Part shown: positions 34,239 through 42,440 of the stretch, in pieces
Numbering within the stretch: position 1 is the first letter of the stretch
Layout: each line of letters opens with the position of its first letter
Assembly (NCBI RefSeq): GCF_009789195.1
Contig: NZ_WSTC01000002.1
Coordinates: 186,001-250,000 of the forward strand
DNA: 64,000 nt
From: Paenibacillus sp. MMS18-CY102
GTDB taxonomy: Bacteria > Bacillota > Bacilli > Paenibacillales > Paenibacillaceae
Direction: 5' to 3'
Program-made: the position numbers and the translations under genes
The notes under the pieces: model-generated
Told to the model about the DNA's origin: nothing
The model's input: only the letters and a program-made list of their open reading frames with translations
The model's database searches: none

Positions 34239-35708
34239 ATGACTGCTTTATCACCTATTGAAACCTTATTTATATCTACGGAAGTGTATCCTTTCGCCAA
34301 AACAGGAGGCCTCGCTGATGTGGCGGCTTTCTTGCCCAAAGCGCTTCGGCAGCGTGGCTGCGACGTCCGCATTATGATGCCGAAATTCAGGAGTGTAGGG
34401 GAGCGTTTCGGCGATGAGCTGCGCTTCGTCGCTTCGTTCGAACTGGAGCTTGCGGGACGCATGGTGCAAGGCGCGGTCGAGACGCTTGAGTACGGTGGCA
34501 ACATCGTTTATTTTATTGATTGCCCGCATTATTTTGACCGGGAGCGGATTTATGATTACGAGGATGAGCTGGAACGGTTCGTCTTTTTCTGCAAGGCGGC
34601 GCTGACGGCGCTTCCGAAGATCGGTTTTAAGCCTTCCTTGCTGCATTGCAACGATTGGCTTACGGGCTTTATCCCATTTTTCCTGAAAAATGAATTCAGT
34701 AAGCTGCCGTATTACGCAGAAATGAAAACCTTGTTCACGATTCACGCCATGCTGTACCAAGGCGTTTTCCATCAACGCGCAGCTACTGAGGTGTTGGGGC
34801 TGGATTGGTCGTATTTCACCGAGCGGGGCCTCGATTTCTACGGGCAGTTGAACTGCATGAAGATCGGCATCCTGACTGCCGATACGGTTAGTACGGTCAG
34901 CCCAAGCTATGCAGCGGAGATCAGCAAGCTATCCCCTCTACAGATGGAGCCGCTTGCTCCTGTGCTGCGCAAGCGCAGGAAAGATTTGCATGGCATCCTA
35001 AACGGCATCGATCTTGAGGAAAACAATCCGGCAACGGATAAACGGTTATTTGCCAATTACGACGCTAATGATCTGTCCGGCAAGGCGGTTAATAAACGGG
35101 AGCTGCAGCAGCTGCTTGGGCTTCCGGTCCGGCCGGATGTGCCGATTGTGACCCTTATTTCCCGGCTGGAAATTACGAAAGGGCTATATCTGCTTGAGAA
35201 GTCGTATCATGAGCTGTTGAAAGATGATCTGCAATTAATCGTCGTTGGCGACGGAATCCCGTATTACGATTATTTATTTAATCACATCATGGAGAAGTTC
35301 CCGAACAATATGCGTTACAGGACATATGAAGAAACGCTGGCGTATCGGGCGTATGCGGGAGCGGATTTGTTCCTAATGCCGTCCTATACGGAAGCTTGCG
35401 GCATTAGCCAACTCATCGGCATGCGCTACGGCACGGTGCCGATCGTTCGGGAGACGGGCGGATTAGTGGATACGGTGCAACCGTACAACGCAGAAACTGG
35501 CGAAGGCACCGGCATTACGTTCAAGTACGCCAACCACTGGGTCATGCTCGATGCGATCAGGCGCGGGGTTGAGCTGTATAAGGACCGGAGCGCTTGGGAT
35601 GGCGTAGTTGCGAGATGCATGTCGCGGCAGCTAGGCTGGGAGCAGTCAGCTGGGGAGTATCAGAAGCTGTATGAGCAGGTGGTTGGAGAGCCGCAAATCG
35701 TAGTGTAA
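34239..35708 (+). CDS. glgA: Glycogen/starch synthase GlgA
   Basis: 489 residues, GT5 glycosyltransferase adding glucose from ADP-glucose to alpha-1,4-glucan. The diagnostic KTGGLADVAAFLPKAL is at about residues 20-35 (ADP-glucose binding). Also visible are HCNDWLTGFIPFFLKN, the second-domain start VTLISRLEITKGLYLL, the nucleotide-sugar site SYTEACGISQLIGMRYGTVPIVRETGGLVDTV, and ITFKYAN. GGAGG is 7 bases before the ATG. No other glg genes adjoin, which is unusual since Bacillus carries glgBCDAP together; the gene ends in its own terminator. Confidence 0.95.
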   Translation: MTALSPIETLFISTEVYPFAKTGGLADVAAFLPKALRQRGCDVRIMMPKFRSVGERFGDELRFVASFELELAGRMVQGAVETLEYGGNIVYFIDCPHYFDRERIYDYEDELERFVFFCKAALTALPKIGFKPSLLHCNDWLTGFIPFFLKNEFSKLPYYAEMKTLFTIHAMLYQGVFHQRAATEVLGLDWSYFTERGLDFYGQLNCMKIGILTADTVSTVSPSYAAEISKLSPLQMEPLAPVLRKRRKDLHGILNGIDLEENNPATDKRLFANYDANDLSGKAVNKRELQQLLGLPVRPDVPIVTLISRLEITKGLYLLEKSYHELLKDDLQLIVVGDGIPYYDYLFNHIMEKFPNNMRYRTYEETLAYRAYAGADLFLMPSYTEACGISQLIGMRYGTVPIVRETGGLVDTVQPYNAETGEGTGITFKYANHWVMLDAIRRGVELYKDRSAWDGVVARCMSRQLGWEQSAGEYQKLYEQVVGEPQIVV

Positions 35709-35720
35709 GTTAATCAATTA

Positions 35721-35751
35721 CGCCGCCCATTATGGGGTGGCGTTTTTTTTG
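35721..35751 (+). terminator. Terminator of glgA
   Basis: CGCCgCCCA (35721-35729) pairs with TGGGgTGGCG (35733-35742), followed by eight T. Confidence 0.85.
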
Positions 35752-35856
35752 TTTACTGAAAATGCGGCCGTCCCAATTCGAGATGTGTACAACTGCTGTT
35801 GCCTGAGGCACAATGGATACAGATAATAACGAGTGGCATGAAAGTGGTGAACCTCA

Positions 35857-36420
35857 TTGGAAGTTATACAATACCGCATCACTGACGAGTGGGACGAAGA
35901 ACGCTGGACCGCGGTTGAAAGTATTTACGAGCAAGCCTTTCCGCTTGACGGCAAGAAAAGCAGGGACATTATTCGCGGCATGTTTGCCAAAAGAATGTGC
36001 CAGCTTCACACCATCGCACAAGGTACGGAATGGATTGGGATGGCACTGACGGGGATCGATCAGCGTGTTGGTGCCGTAATCATTGATTATATTGCGGTTC
36101 GGGAGGATTATCGAGGAACGGGTGTAGGCAGATCTTTGTTGGATCATATCAAGCAGTGGGGCTATGAAACCGTAGGCTGCCAGGGCATCATCGTTGAAGT
36201 CGAATCCGAATTGACGGAGGAGAATAGGCAACGGAAACTTTTTTGGCAATCGAACGGCTTCCACCTCTCGGAATATGTACACCGCTACATCTGGGTTCCA
36301 GAGACATACCAGGCCATGTATATGAACTTCGATACGAATAATCCGTTGCCGGAGGATGGGAAGCTGCTGTTTCGGAGCATTACCAGATTTCATGAGAAGG
36401 CGTATCGAGGGGCGAAATAG
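35857..36420 (+). CDS. GNAT-family N-acetyltransferase
   Basis: 187 residues, TTG start with AGTGGTGA upstream. The core strand-loop [30 protein letters not shown] carries the acetyl-CoA motif R-G-x-G-x-G; a later block [22 protein letters not shown] is the second GNAT half. The substrate is unknown. It lies alone between the glgA terminator and the convergent HD gene. Confidence 0.85.
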   Translation: MEVIQYRITDEWDEERWTAVESIYEQAFPLDGKKSRDIIRGMFAKRMCQLHTIAQGTEWIGMALTGIDQRVGAVIIDYIAVREDYRGTGVGRSLLDHIKQWGYETVGCQGIIVEVESELTEENRQRKLFWQSNGFHLSEYVHRYIWVPETYQAMYMNFDTNNPLPEDGKLLFRSITRFHEKAYRGAK

Positions 36421-36449
36421 GCTGTTGAGGTTGAAGGTACAAAACGAGC

Positions 36450-36869
36450 TTAACGGTACAAAATCCGCAGCGCCTGTTGATATTTCTCGATACGCTTAAC
36501 ATCATGTTCAGTCGGCTCGGCAATGCGTGAAATATCCATATTGTCCGTAATATCAAGGATTTTAACGCGGGTTGCTAGCTCGTTCTGTCTGATTCTTAAA
36601 ATGAATGAATCGTAGCTTTCACCATCAAGCTTCGTCAAAGCCGTCAGCGCATCGATGATGCGTTGGCTAAACCCGTCTGTGATGAAATCATGCAGTTGGT
36701 ATGAAGTATCCTCAACGACATCGTGGAGGACGGCGACAATGCGCTCCTCTTCGGTTGTTGCTTTGGTTAGCAGGCGCAGTGGATGAAGAATGTACGGATT
36801 GCCGCCTTTGTCTGTCTGGCCGTCATGCATTTCCGTAGCGATTAGGATGGCCTTGGTAAGGGTGGACAT
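36450..36869 (-). CDS. HD-domain hydrolase, SpoT/MESH1-like small (p)ppGpp hydrolase
   Basis: 139 residues from the ATG 36869 (GAGGTG just upstream). Single HD domain: HDGQTDKGGNPYILHPLRL (first His and the second), VAVLHDVVEDTSY (HD pair at about residues 47-50), and the late Asp in ATRVKILDITDNMD. These are the Mn2+-binding residues of the SpoT/Rsh hydrolase and of MESH1. With no synthetase, TGS or ACT domains it would be a stand-alone alarmone (or ADP-sugar-type) hydrolase. Confidence 0.85.
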   Translation of the reverse strand: MSTLTKAILIATEMHDGQTDKGGNPYILHPLRLLTKATTEEERIVAVLHDVVEDTSYQLHDFITDGFSQRIIDALTALTKLDGESYDSFILRIRQNELATRVKILDITDNMDISRIAEPTEHDVKRIEKYQQALRILYR

Positions 36870-36955
36870 GTTGGTCACCTCGTTATTGTTTTTATATTTA
36901 TTATAACAAAGAAGGAATTACAGGGTCATAATAAGCTGTATTGAAGGGAGAAAAC

Positions 36956-37783
36956 ATGAGAAGAATCAAGAGAATTGATATAAAATATGTTCATGGTTCG
37001 AATCCATTAGGCCTCCAGCTTGCACAAATGCTTCGAGATTCAAATGCTACAATAGAAGAGTATCCCCCAATCGCAGTCGTCATTCGAAACCTATATGCAG
37101 ATACAGATGTTTTTCGTGCTCTCCAAACCTTCATTCAAGAAAATAAATGGGAGCACACCGAGTATGAACATCGAGAATATACGAAGAAAGAATTGAATGA
37201 AGCGCACTACTATGACTTGGGATTGCATTATCCATGGTGGCAGGTAGAGAAGCGTGCTCGGGATAATGGGACTAAATATGATGAAAGAAATAAATGTCCA
37301 AAATGTCATCAAGGGGAATATCAAATTACCGATCTTGTCATTGACACGAAGAAAATGGGCAAACGACAAATTGCATACAACTATCCAGATGTCATTGTTA
37401 CCGAACATATCAAGCAGATCATAGAAGAGAGCCAACTGGCAGGATGTTATTTTCGGGAAGTGATTGAACGAAGAGGAATGAACAACACAAAATTATATCA
37501 ATTAGTGCCGACCCAAGTGCTGGGCTCGATGAAGCTTGATCGAATGAGACTTTCTAAACACCAGTATTGTGAAAATTGTTACCGTGGTGCTGTCTTAAGG
37601 TCAGAGATTATCTATCCAGAAGCCTCAATGTTGGATGCAAAAGACTTCAATTTATCATTAGAATACTATGGTTTTGGAACTTATTGTACACCAAGATTAA
37701 TCGTTAGTTCGAAGGTTCGTAAATTATTTATGGAAAATAAAATTAAGGTTTTGTATTATGAACCAATTGGAATCGAGAGTTAG
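36956..37783 (+). CDS. Hypothetical protein with two CxxC pairs
   Basis: 275 residues from the ATG 36956 (GAAGGGAG upstream). CPKC at about residues 114-117 and CENC at about 203-206 could bind one zinc ion, as in immunity proteins with a double-CxxC layout. The rest (IEEYPPIAVVIRNLY; PTQVLGSMKLDRMRLSKHQ) is not recognised. First gene of the AT-rich island; codon use (AAA, ATA, TAT) is clearly unlike the neighbouring housekeeping genes. I would guess immunity-type but with little support. Confidence 0.7.
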   Translation: MRRIKRIDIKYVHGSNPLGLQLAQMLRDSNATIEEYPPIAVVIRNLYADTDVFRALQTFIQENKWEHTEYEHREYTKKELNEAHYYDLGLHYPWWQVEKRARDNGTKYDERNKCPKCHQGEYQITDLVIDTKKMGKRQIAYNYPDVIVTEHIKQIIEESQLAGCYFREVIERRGMNNTKLYQLVPTQVLGSMKLDRMRLSKHQYCENCYRGAVLRSEIIYPEASMLDAKDFNLSLEYYGFGTYCTPRLIVSSKVRKLFMENKIKVLYYEPIGIES

Positions 37784-37824
37784 CGCTCAAGGACATGATT
37801 ATCTTTTTTAAGGAGCTACATATA

Positions 37825-38202
37825 ATGCCTAAGAAAATCTTGATCTCATGCGTATTTATCGGAGTGATCGCTGCGACGATCACAGCATTTTGCTTGGGGG
37901 AAAATAACAGCCGAGGATACATGCGCGAAGATGGATCCCGTTCTGCCAATGTCATAATAGATAAAGACATGGCTGTAAGAATGGGAAGTGTAATTCTAGA
38001 AAAGTATTTCCCAACTGTATTTAAGGAACGACAGATGATTATTGAAGCTGAAGAAAACAAAGAAGAGTGGAAAGTTTTTAATGTCATGGATAGAACCACG
38101 AGCAATCTTGCAGATGAAACTATAGTCACAAATGGTGGCGGATATTATGTGATATTGGGCAAAAAATCCGGAGAAGTAATCGAAATCGGGATTAATGATT
38201 AA
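37825..38202 (+). CDS. NTF2-fold immunity-like protein with N-terminal membrane anchor
   Basis: 125 residues from the ATG 37825 (AAGGAG 9-10 bases upstream). The first 20 residues are a hydrophobic signal or anchor (ILISCVFIGVIAATITAFCL). The body, IIDKDMAVRMGSVILEKYF, EEWKVFNV and GGGYYVILGKKSGEVIEIG, has the helix-strand order 'A-x-x-I-G-x-x-I-L ... W-x-V ... GG-x-x-x-I-x-K-K-x-G-x-I' of NTF2-fold immunity proteins, small proteins that protect against polymorphic toxins. A second, broken member of the same type is at 59751-60035. Confidence 0.65.
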   Translation: MPKKILISCVFIGVIAATITAFCLGENNSRGYMREDGSRSANVIIDKDMAVRMGSVILEKYFPTVFKERQMIIEAEENKEEWKVFNVMDRTTSNLADETIVTNGGGYYVILGKKSGEVIEIGIND

Positions 38203-38220
38203 TAGGTATAGGGGCTTGAA

Positions 38221-38658
38221 ATGAACAACATTAATACTTATAAAAACTATTATTTAGGCAATCTCTTTGAAAGCAACAAGTGGGATTATAAATTAATAAA
38301 CGATATTATATTAGCTTTTGTTCAGGATAATGACTGCCTTTATTACGAGCAAGGTTATGTATGGAGTGTGTCGGGCTTAAAGAATGCACCGAATACGGTC
38401 GAGGACAATGTGAATGGCTTATGGACTCGAATCGATTCAAGAGAGGAATTGCTTTCACTAACAGTAAAAGAAGTTGTGTATACTTGCGCAGTGTTGGGCC
38501 AAAAAGATGATTTTGATACGTGTAAGTTTAAACTAGCAGTTATCGAAACCGATGACTCGCTGGAGCTGCATGTAATTGAATTTATGCCAGGTGAGTTTCA
38601 AAAGCTATTGTCTGGTGCGTTAAAGCCGTTTCTTGACCGTGGGATAACGCTTCAATAA
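38221..38658 (+). CDS. Hypothetical protein of the AT-rich island
   Basis: 145 residues. No signal peptide or membrane segment; alpha/beta look with many acidic residues (DNDCLYYEQGYVWSVSGL; KFKLAVIETDDSLELHVIEFMPGEFQ). Not recognised. It starts 18 bases after the NTF2-like gene, with AGGGGCTTGAA in front, and so may share its transcript. Small size, acidity and position in a string of unrelated short genes fit an immunity protein. Confidence 0.65.
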   Translation: MNNINTYKNYYLGNLFESNKWDYKLINDIILAFVQDNDCLYYEQGYVWSVSGLKNAPNTVEDNVNGLWTRIDSREELLSLTVKEVVYTCAVLGQKDDFDTCKFKLAVIETDDSLELHVIEFMPGEFQKLLSGALKPFLDRGITLQ

Positions 38659-38767
38659 TTCATTCGCGACGCTATCTGGAATTGTCTATAACTGACGCGA
38701 ATCTAGTTGTGAGATGATATTATTACAGAAAACAGTTGGGATTATTTAATCTTAACTGTTTTTCCTA

Positions 38768-40060
38768 ATGTATAAAAAGGGATGGTTTAGTAATTTTATG
38801 AGAAAAAATATTTTTAAGATAATAAGAGTTATTACCATGGTTTCTGTATTACTATCTGGATGTTCTAGTTTAGAGTCTAGCAGCACGAATGCTACGGATG
38901 AGATAGCAGGCCAGTCTCCAATTAAAAACGATGAGTTACAATGGAAATGGATTGTGGAGGCTGGTAAATACGAGGACTTTTCTTTTGTGGATGAAAACTG
39001 GATTGCGGTTAAGGGCGGCAATGGGAAATACAGAGTGATAAACACAAAAGGGGAAGCGGTATTACCGGATGAATACGACGAAATATATGGTTTTTGTGAA
39101 GGTATCGCTATGGTAAATAATGACGGGAAATTTTCATACATTGATAAAAAGGGAAGAAGTATCACGGAAGAGTGGTATCAGCGTGCAGGTCAGTTTAGTG
39201 AATCGAGGGGATCGGTTCAACTAAAAAATAAGTGGGGCTACATCAATCAATCAGGAGAGTTAATTATACAGTCTCAATATGAAGAGGTAAAATCCTTCGT
39301 TGGAAACCGGGCAGCTGTAAAGCTGGCGAACAAATGGGGATTTATAGATATGACTGGCCGCATGGTCGTTAAACCTCAGTATGATCAGGTTGGGGACTAT
39401 AGCGAAGGAATGGCTGCTGTTCAGCTTGATGGCAAATGGGGATTTATTAATAGTGATGGAAACCTAATAACAGCGTTAGAGTATGACCAGGTTAAAGACC
39501 AGCATGAAGGATACGCAGCTGTCATGAAAAACAATAAATGGGGTTTTATTGATACCCATGGTCAGGTAAGCGTTGATTTGAAGTATGATGACGCCGGGAA
39601 TTTCAGCGAAGGCAAGGCAGCTGTCAAAGTATCAGAATATACGGAGGATGGAGATGCTTGGGCGTATATAGACTATGATGGAAACATAGTTATTGATTTT
39701 TACCCGTACACTGCTACCGAAGGACGTATGATTGAGGTCGGAGAGTTTAAGAATGGACTCGCCTTCGTCTCAAAAGACTTATACAGTATTATCGATAGCA
39801 GAGGAAATGATATTTTTATGGGCGACTCAAAATTTTTTATCAGTGCATTTACTTATGATAAGCAATTCAATGTGATTCCTGGATATACATTTACGGATGA
39901 GAGCATGAAAGTTCGCAAATATGGTTTACTGGGGCTGCACGGCGAGCAACGGCTCGCACCAAGTTTCGACTTTATAGGTGAAATGAACGGTCCCTACGCT
40001 ACAGTGATCAATGTTGAGGATGGCGTAGAAACAAAAGGGATTATAGAGATTTATAATTAG
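38768..40060 (+). CDS. WG-repeat lipoprotein
   Basis: 430 residues as drawn; the ATG at 38798 (MRKNIFKIIRV) would give a more usual lipoprotein signal, neither start having a clear ribosome site. Lipobox VLLSGCSS. From about residue 75 on there are repeats of about 45 residues of WG type: KWGYINQSGELII, KWGFIDMTGRMVV, KWGFINSDGNLIT, KWGFIDTHGQVSV, each followed by Y(D/E)xVxxFxEGxAAV. These repeats form small beta structures; WG-repeat proteins often lie in toxin-immunity or surface loci. Exported and lipid-anchored. Confidence 0.85.
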   Translation: MYKKGWFSNFMRKNIFKIIRVITMVSVLLSGCSSLESSSTNATDEIAGQSPIKNDELQWKWIVEAGKYEDFSFVDENWIAVKGGNGKYRVINTKGEAVLPDEYDEIYGFCEGIAMVNNDGKFSYIDKKGRSITEEWYQRAGQFSESRGSVQLKNKWGYINQSGELIIQSQYEEVKSFVGNRAAVKLANKWGFIDMTGRMVVKPQYDQVGDYSEGMAAVQLDGKWGFINSDGNLITALEYDQVKDQHEGYAAVMKNNKWGFIDTHGQVSVDLKYDDAGNFSEGKAAVKVSEYTEDGDAWAYIDYDGNIVIDFYPYTATEGRMIEVGEFKNGLAFVSKDLYSIIDSRGNDIFMGDSKFFISAFTYDKQFNVIPGYTFTDESMKVRKYGLLGLHGEQRLAPSFDFIGEMNGPYATVINVEDGVETKGIIEIYN

Positions 40061-40274
40061 TTTAGCATGGCTCGAATGGCTTACTACTTGACCAACGGAT
40101 ATGGAGATACGATGGAGCTCCGTGATAGAAATTGTCAAGTGTGAACTAGCATAATTATGGTAGATAAATATATTTGATTATGTGATATGGATGGGAATTA
40201 CATTGAATCTAAGTCAAAAGCAGCGTTAGCACAAAAACGTACTATATCAATTCTTTAATGGAGGTGTGGGATGT

Positions 40275-40454
40275 TTGAGCAGTTTCAAGCAATTATTTAT
40301 TGAACTCAGTACTTTAATAGAATAAGCTCAACAAACAAAGTTAAATGAAATTGAACCAGTGCTTCACAAGATTCATATTAAATATTCAGATTATTTATGG
40401 CATATTAACGAGATACACGAATCTATAAAAAAAATTATTAGTGATCTATCTTAG
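40275..40454 (+). pseudogene. Broken small gene with one in-frame stop
   Basis: From a TTG at 40275 with GGAGGTG 8 bases upstream the frame reads LSSFKQLFIELSTLIE, a TAA at 40323-40325, then AQQTKLNEIEPVLHKIHIKY and on for 42 codons to a TAG at 40452. The helical, Ile/Leu/Lys-rich text reads equally protein-like on both sides of the stop, so this looks like a recent point mutation (CAA to TAA would restore it). Family not recognised. Confidence 0.5.
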
Positions 40455-40566
40455 AGTTATGACATCAAGTAGGAAGTACACTTCATAAGCGAACAATGGG
40501 TATACCGAGTGCCCTAAAAGGAGAAATTTGCAGGCATGATAAGAGGCCAGAAATGTAAAGCAGTGA

Positions 40567-40710
40567 AGTTGCATTGACGAAATCTCAGGCTTACTACATT
40601 TTCCTTATTACATTGGTGAAAACTGGGACGCATATAAGGAATGCTTAAATGATTTGGAATGGATATTGCAAAAATGCAATATGACCTTGAGGGTGGCAAC
40701 TCAAGGTCTT
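40567..40710 (+). pseudogene. Barstar-type immunity gene remnant
   Basis: The frame following the stop at 40564 reads IDEISGLLHFPYYIGENWD then AYKECLNDLEW, the most conserved stretch of barstar (barnase inhibitor): G-x-N-W-D-A-x-x-D/E-C-L-x-D-L-x-W. No start codon or first strand is left upstream, and the frame runs into a terminator hairpin after about 45 codons, so both ends of the 90-residue domain are missing. Barstar blocks microbial ribonucleases; the target RNase is not in the window. Confidence 0.6.
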
Positions 40711-40714
40711 TCTT
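40683..40714 (+). terminator. Terminator-like hairpin after the barstar remnant
   Basis: GACCTTGAG (40683-40691) pairs with CTCAAGGTC (40700-40708), then TTTCTTTT. Confidence 0.7.
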
Positions 40715-41538
40715 TTACCCCTATCCAGTGCCGAATGAATCGGGCGGCTAAGTCGTAAACCGCTTTATTTAATAATTCATAGTGACTTCTCTCGGAAACT
40801 GAACTCATATGATACCAGACGCGCGTATGTCTCGTCGTGCTTGGGCGTAGTGAATCATTCAAGACTAGAAAGTGCTTTATTGAATGGAATTGAATGAAAC
40901 GAGGAGTTGTCAGATGGCATGTCGTTAATCTGATTAACCGAGATCGAGGAAGTAGCGACGCGAATCTGGAGAATTCGATTCGGAAGGTGTTAACTGAATT
41001 GCTCTCCGAGACGAAGGTTTCTCCTGTCCCACCAGAACCAATTTCTATTGTATAACCGTTGTATCCAAGATTGTTTGATAGACAATATTCCGTCCATCGT
41101 CTTGAATTGTCGTCTTCTAAGGATTGCCGTAACTATCCAAATCATCGTAGTTCACATGTGCAAGCAGTCTCCCATTCTGATCCTTTACGATGACCTGGTT
41201 CTAATCATGAAGCTATGACTGTAGTAGACAATAAGAACTTTACGATAGGAAAAGCGGTTATAACTATCTCATCTCTTATGGATTTGCATAATAATTTAAT
41301 TGCGAGAGCTATGGAATCCAAACCATATAATGATGGTATGACCGTTGATCAGATGTTTCAGATAGCACTTAAAAATGATTGGTTCTAACTTCTCATGAAG
41401 CTACTATTGAACTGTATAATATTGATACCGCATATATGGCGTCAGCTAATGGGTCTCAACAATTAGTTGTGCAATAGAATTACTGACTTCAGTGATACAA
41501 CTGCATTTAAGTTTGTTGAAAGGAAGGATTAGAAATTA
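40715..41538. other. Gene-poor stretch with coding fragments
   Basis: No intact recognised gene. Fragments: a 53-codon frame 40894-41055 (MKRGVVRWHVVNLINRDRG...), weak ribosome site; on the minus strand 41201-41042 the text NQVIVKDQNGRLLAHVNY, DDLDSYGNP, then stop, reads like a decayed protein with two stops; and 41215-41477, listed separately. Together they look like the debris of larger toxin or surface genes. Confidence 0.4.
41215..41477 (+). pseudogene. Frameshifted small gene remnant
   Basis: ATG 41215 opens a 57-codon frame (MTVVDNKNFTIGKAVITISS...MFQIALKNDWF) ending at 41388. In the next frame the protein-like text continues at once (TSHEATIELYNIDTAYMASA) to a TAG at 41475, which suggests a single-base frameshift near 41385. 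No ribosome site, family unknown. Confidence 0.35.
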
Positions 41539-41844
41539 ATGAATAGTGACGTTATGAAACTTGCTCGGAAAATTTTTCATATTGTTTTCTCTGGTATAAT
41601 TGGACTTTTATACGTGCCTCTAATAGATTTTGCTGGATTTGAGAATGTTTTTTCTAAAGAGATAATCGGAAACTATGGAGATTACATTATGAGCATCCCG
41701 TTGATTGTTTTGCTTATGATATACTGCTTATTTATAAGAGCTAAAATGAAAAATCGAGTCTTTCTGTTTATTGGTATGCTAATGACTGCAATTTTCTGTA
41801 GTTTTGTTTATGTTAGTATGACAGTTGATTTACGGCTGGATTAA
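41539..41844 (+). CDS. Small membrane protein, unknown
   Basis: 101 residues with GAAAGGAAGG about 13 bases before the ATG. Three hydrophobic segments (KIFHIVFSGIIGLLYVPLI; IPLIVLLMIYCLFI; VFLFIGMLMTAIFCSFVYV) leave only short loops. No family recognised. Lies in the AT-rich island; could be an immunity protein against a membrane-acting toxin, but nothing shows this. Confidence 0.6.
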   Translation: MNSDVMKLARKIFHIVFSGIIGLLYVPLIDFAGFENVFSKEIIGNYGDYIMSIPLIVLLMIYCLFIRAKMKNRVFLFIGMLMTAIFCSFVYVSMTVDLRLD

Positions 41845-41996
41845 TATGATGAAATAAATTTGAAATGAAAAGTTTTTAAAAAACGGGAGAAAGAGAGATT
41901 CAATAATTGCTTATTCAAATAAGAGCACATTATAACCAGTGCTATTCTGGGATATATATAAATCAAAAGAATTAATTTAAGAAGGGGTGTAAATAG

Positions 41997-42149
41997 GTGT
42001 TTGATAATAGGATAACAACTTCATGCATATCTATTATGTTGTTAATTATTTATTGCAGCACACAAGGCATTAAGATTCACATTTCTATCCCACTGGTTTG
42101 CATATTAGTTTTTGTAGTAGGGCTACTCCGAAAATCATCAAATAAATAA
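41997..42149 (+). CDS. Very small membrane protein (50 residues), candidate
   Basis: GTG start with GAAGGGGTG 9 bases upstream; two hydrophobic helices (TSCISIMLLIIYCST and IPLVCILVFVVGLL) and a basic end RKSSNK. The good ribosome site and the clean two-helix pattern favour a real gene; nothing known matches. Confidence 0.45.
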   Translation: MFDNRITTSCISIMLLIIYCSTQGIKIHISIPLVCILVFVVGLLRKSSNK

Positions 42150-42275
42150 TCAATTATTAGGCTATTGAATTCCTAAAGGACAGTTTCATAGCGTGTATCA
42201 TAATTGTGTAATTACCGGATTCTGCCATGGTAATAGAGTGATCCTAACTTAAATTCCCTAATCCCCCAAAAACCA

Positions 42276-42324
42276 TTGACAGCGGAGTGCTTTTGCGCTA
42301 ATCTAATCCATGAAAACGTCTTCA
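42276..42324 (+). promoter_or_regulatory. Promoter and CcpA cre-like site of the neopullulanase gene
   Basis: TTGACA (42276-42281), 17 bases, TAATCT (42299-42304); then TGAAAACGTCTTCA (42311-42324), one mismatch from the cre consensus TGNAARCGNWWWCA, just at the expected transcription start. CcpA bound here would repress in glucose. Confidence 0.6.
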
Positions 42325-42328
42325 GACG

Positions 42329-42410
42329 TTGGCACAACCACTAATCATAAAGGCAATGTTACCTTAACAGGTACAACCTCGAGCTATCACGGGGGTTGTG
42401 CCTTTTTTTT
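42329..42410 (+). ncRNA. Structured leader RNA A with regulated-terminator layout
   Basis: Between promoter and the GH13 gene. GGCACAACC (42331-42339) can pair with GGTTGTGCC (42394-42402), which abuts eight T. In between is GGCAATG, the hairpin TACCT-taac-AGGTA (42360-42373) and a second ACAACC (42373-42378) that competes for the same GGTTGT. The GG...ACAACC hairpin and the terminator exclude each other. Two similar leaders are at 56166-56248 and 56395-56490. A BglG/LicT-type antitermination target (compare GGATTGTTACTG...CAGGCAAAACC) or a riboswitch are both possible. Confidence 0.65.
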
Positions 42411-42440
42411 ATTCCCATATACAAAGGAGCTGGAAACAAG

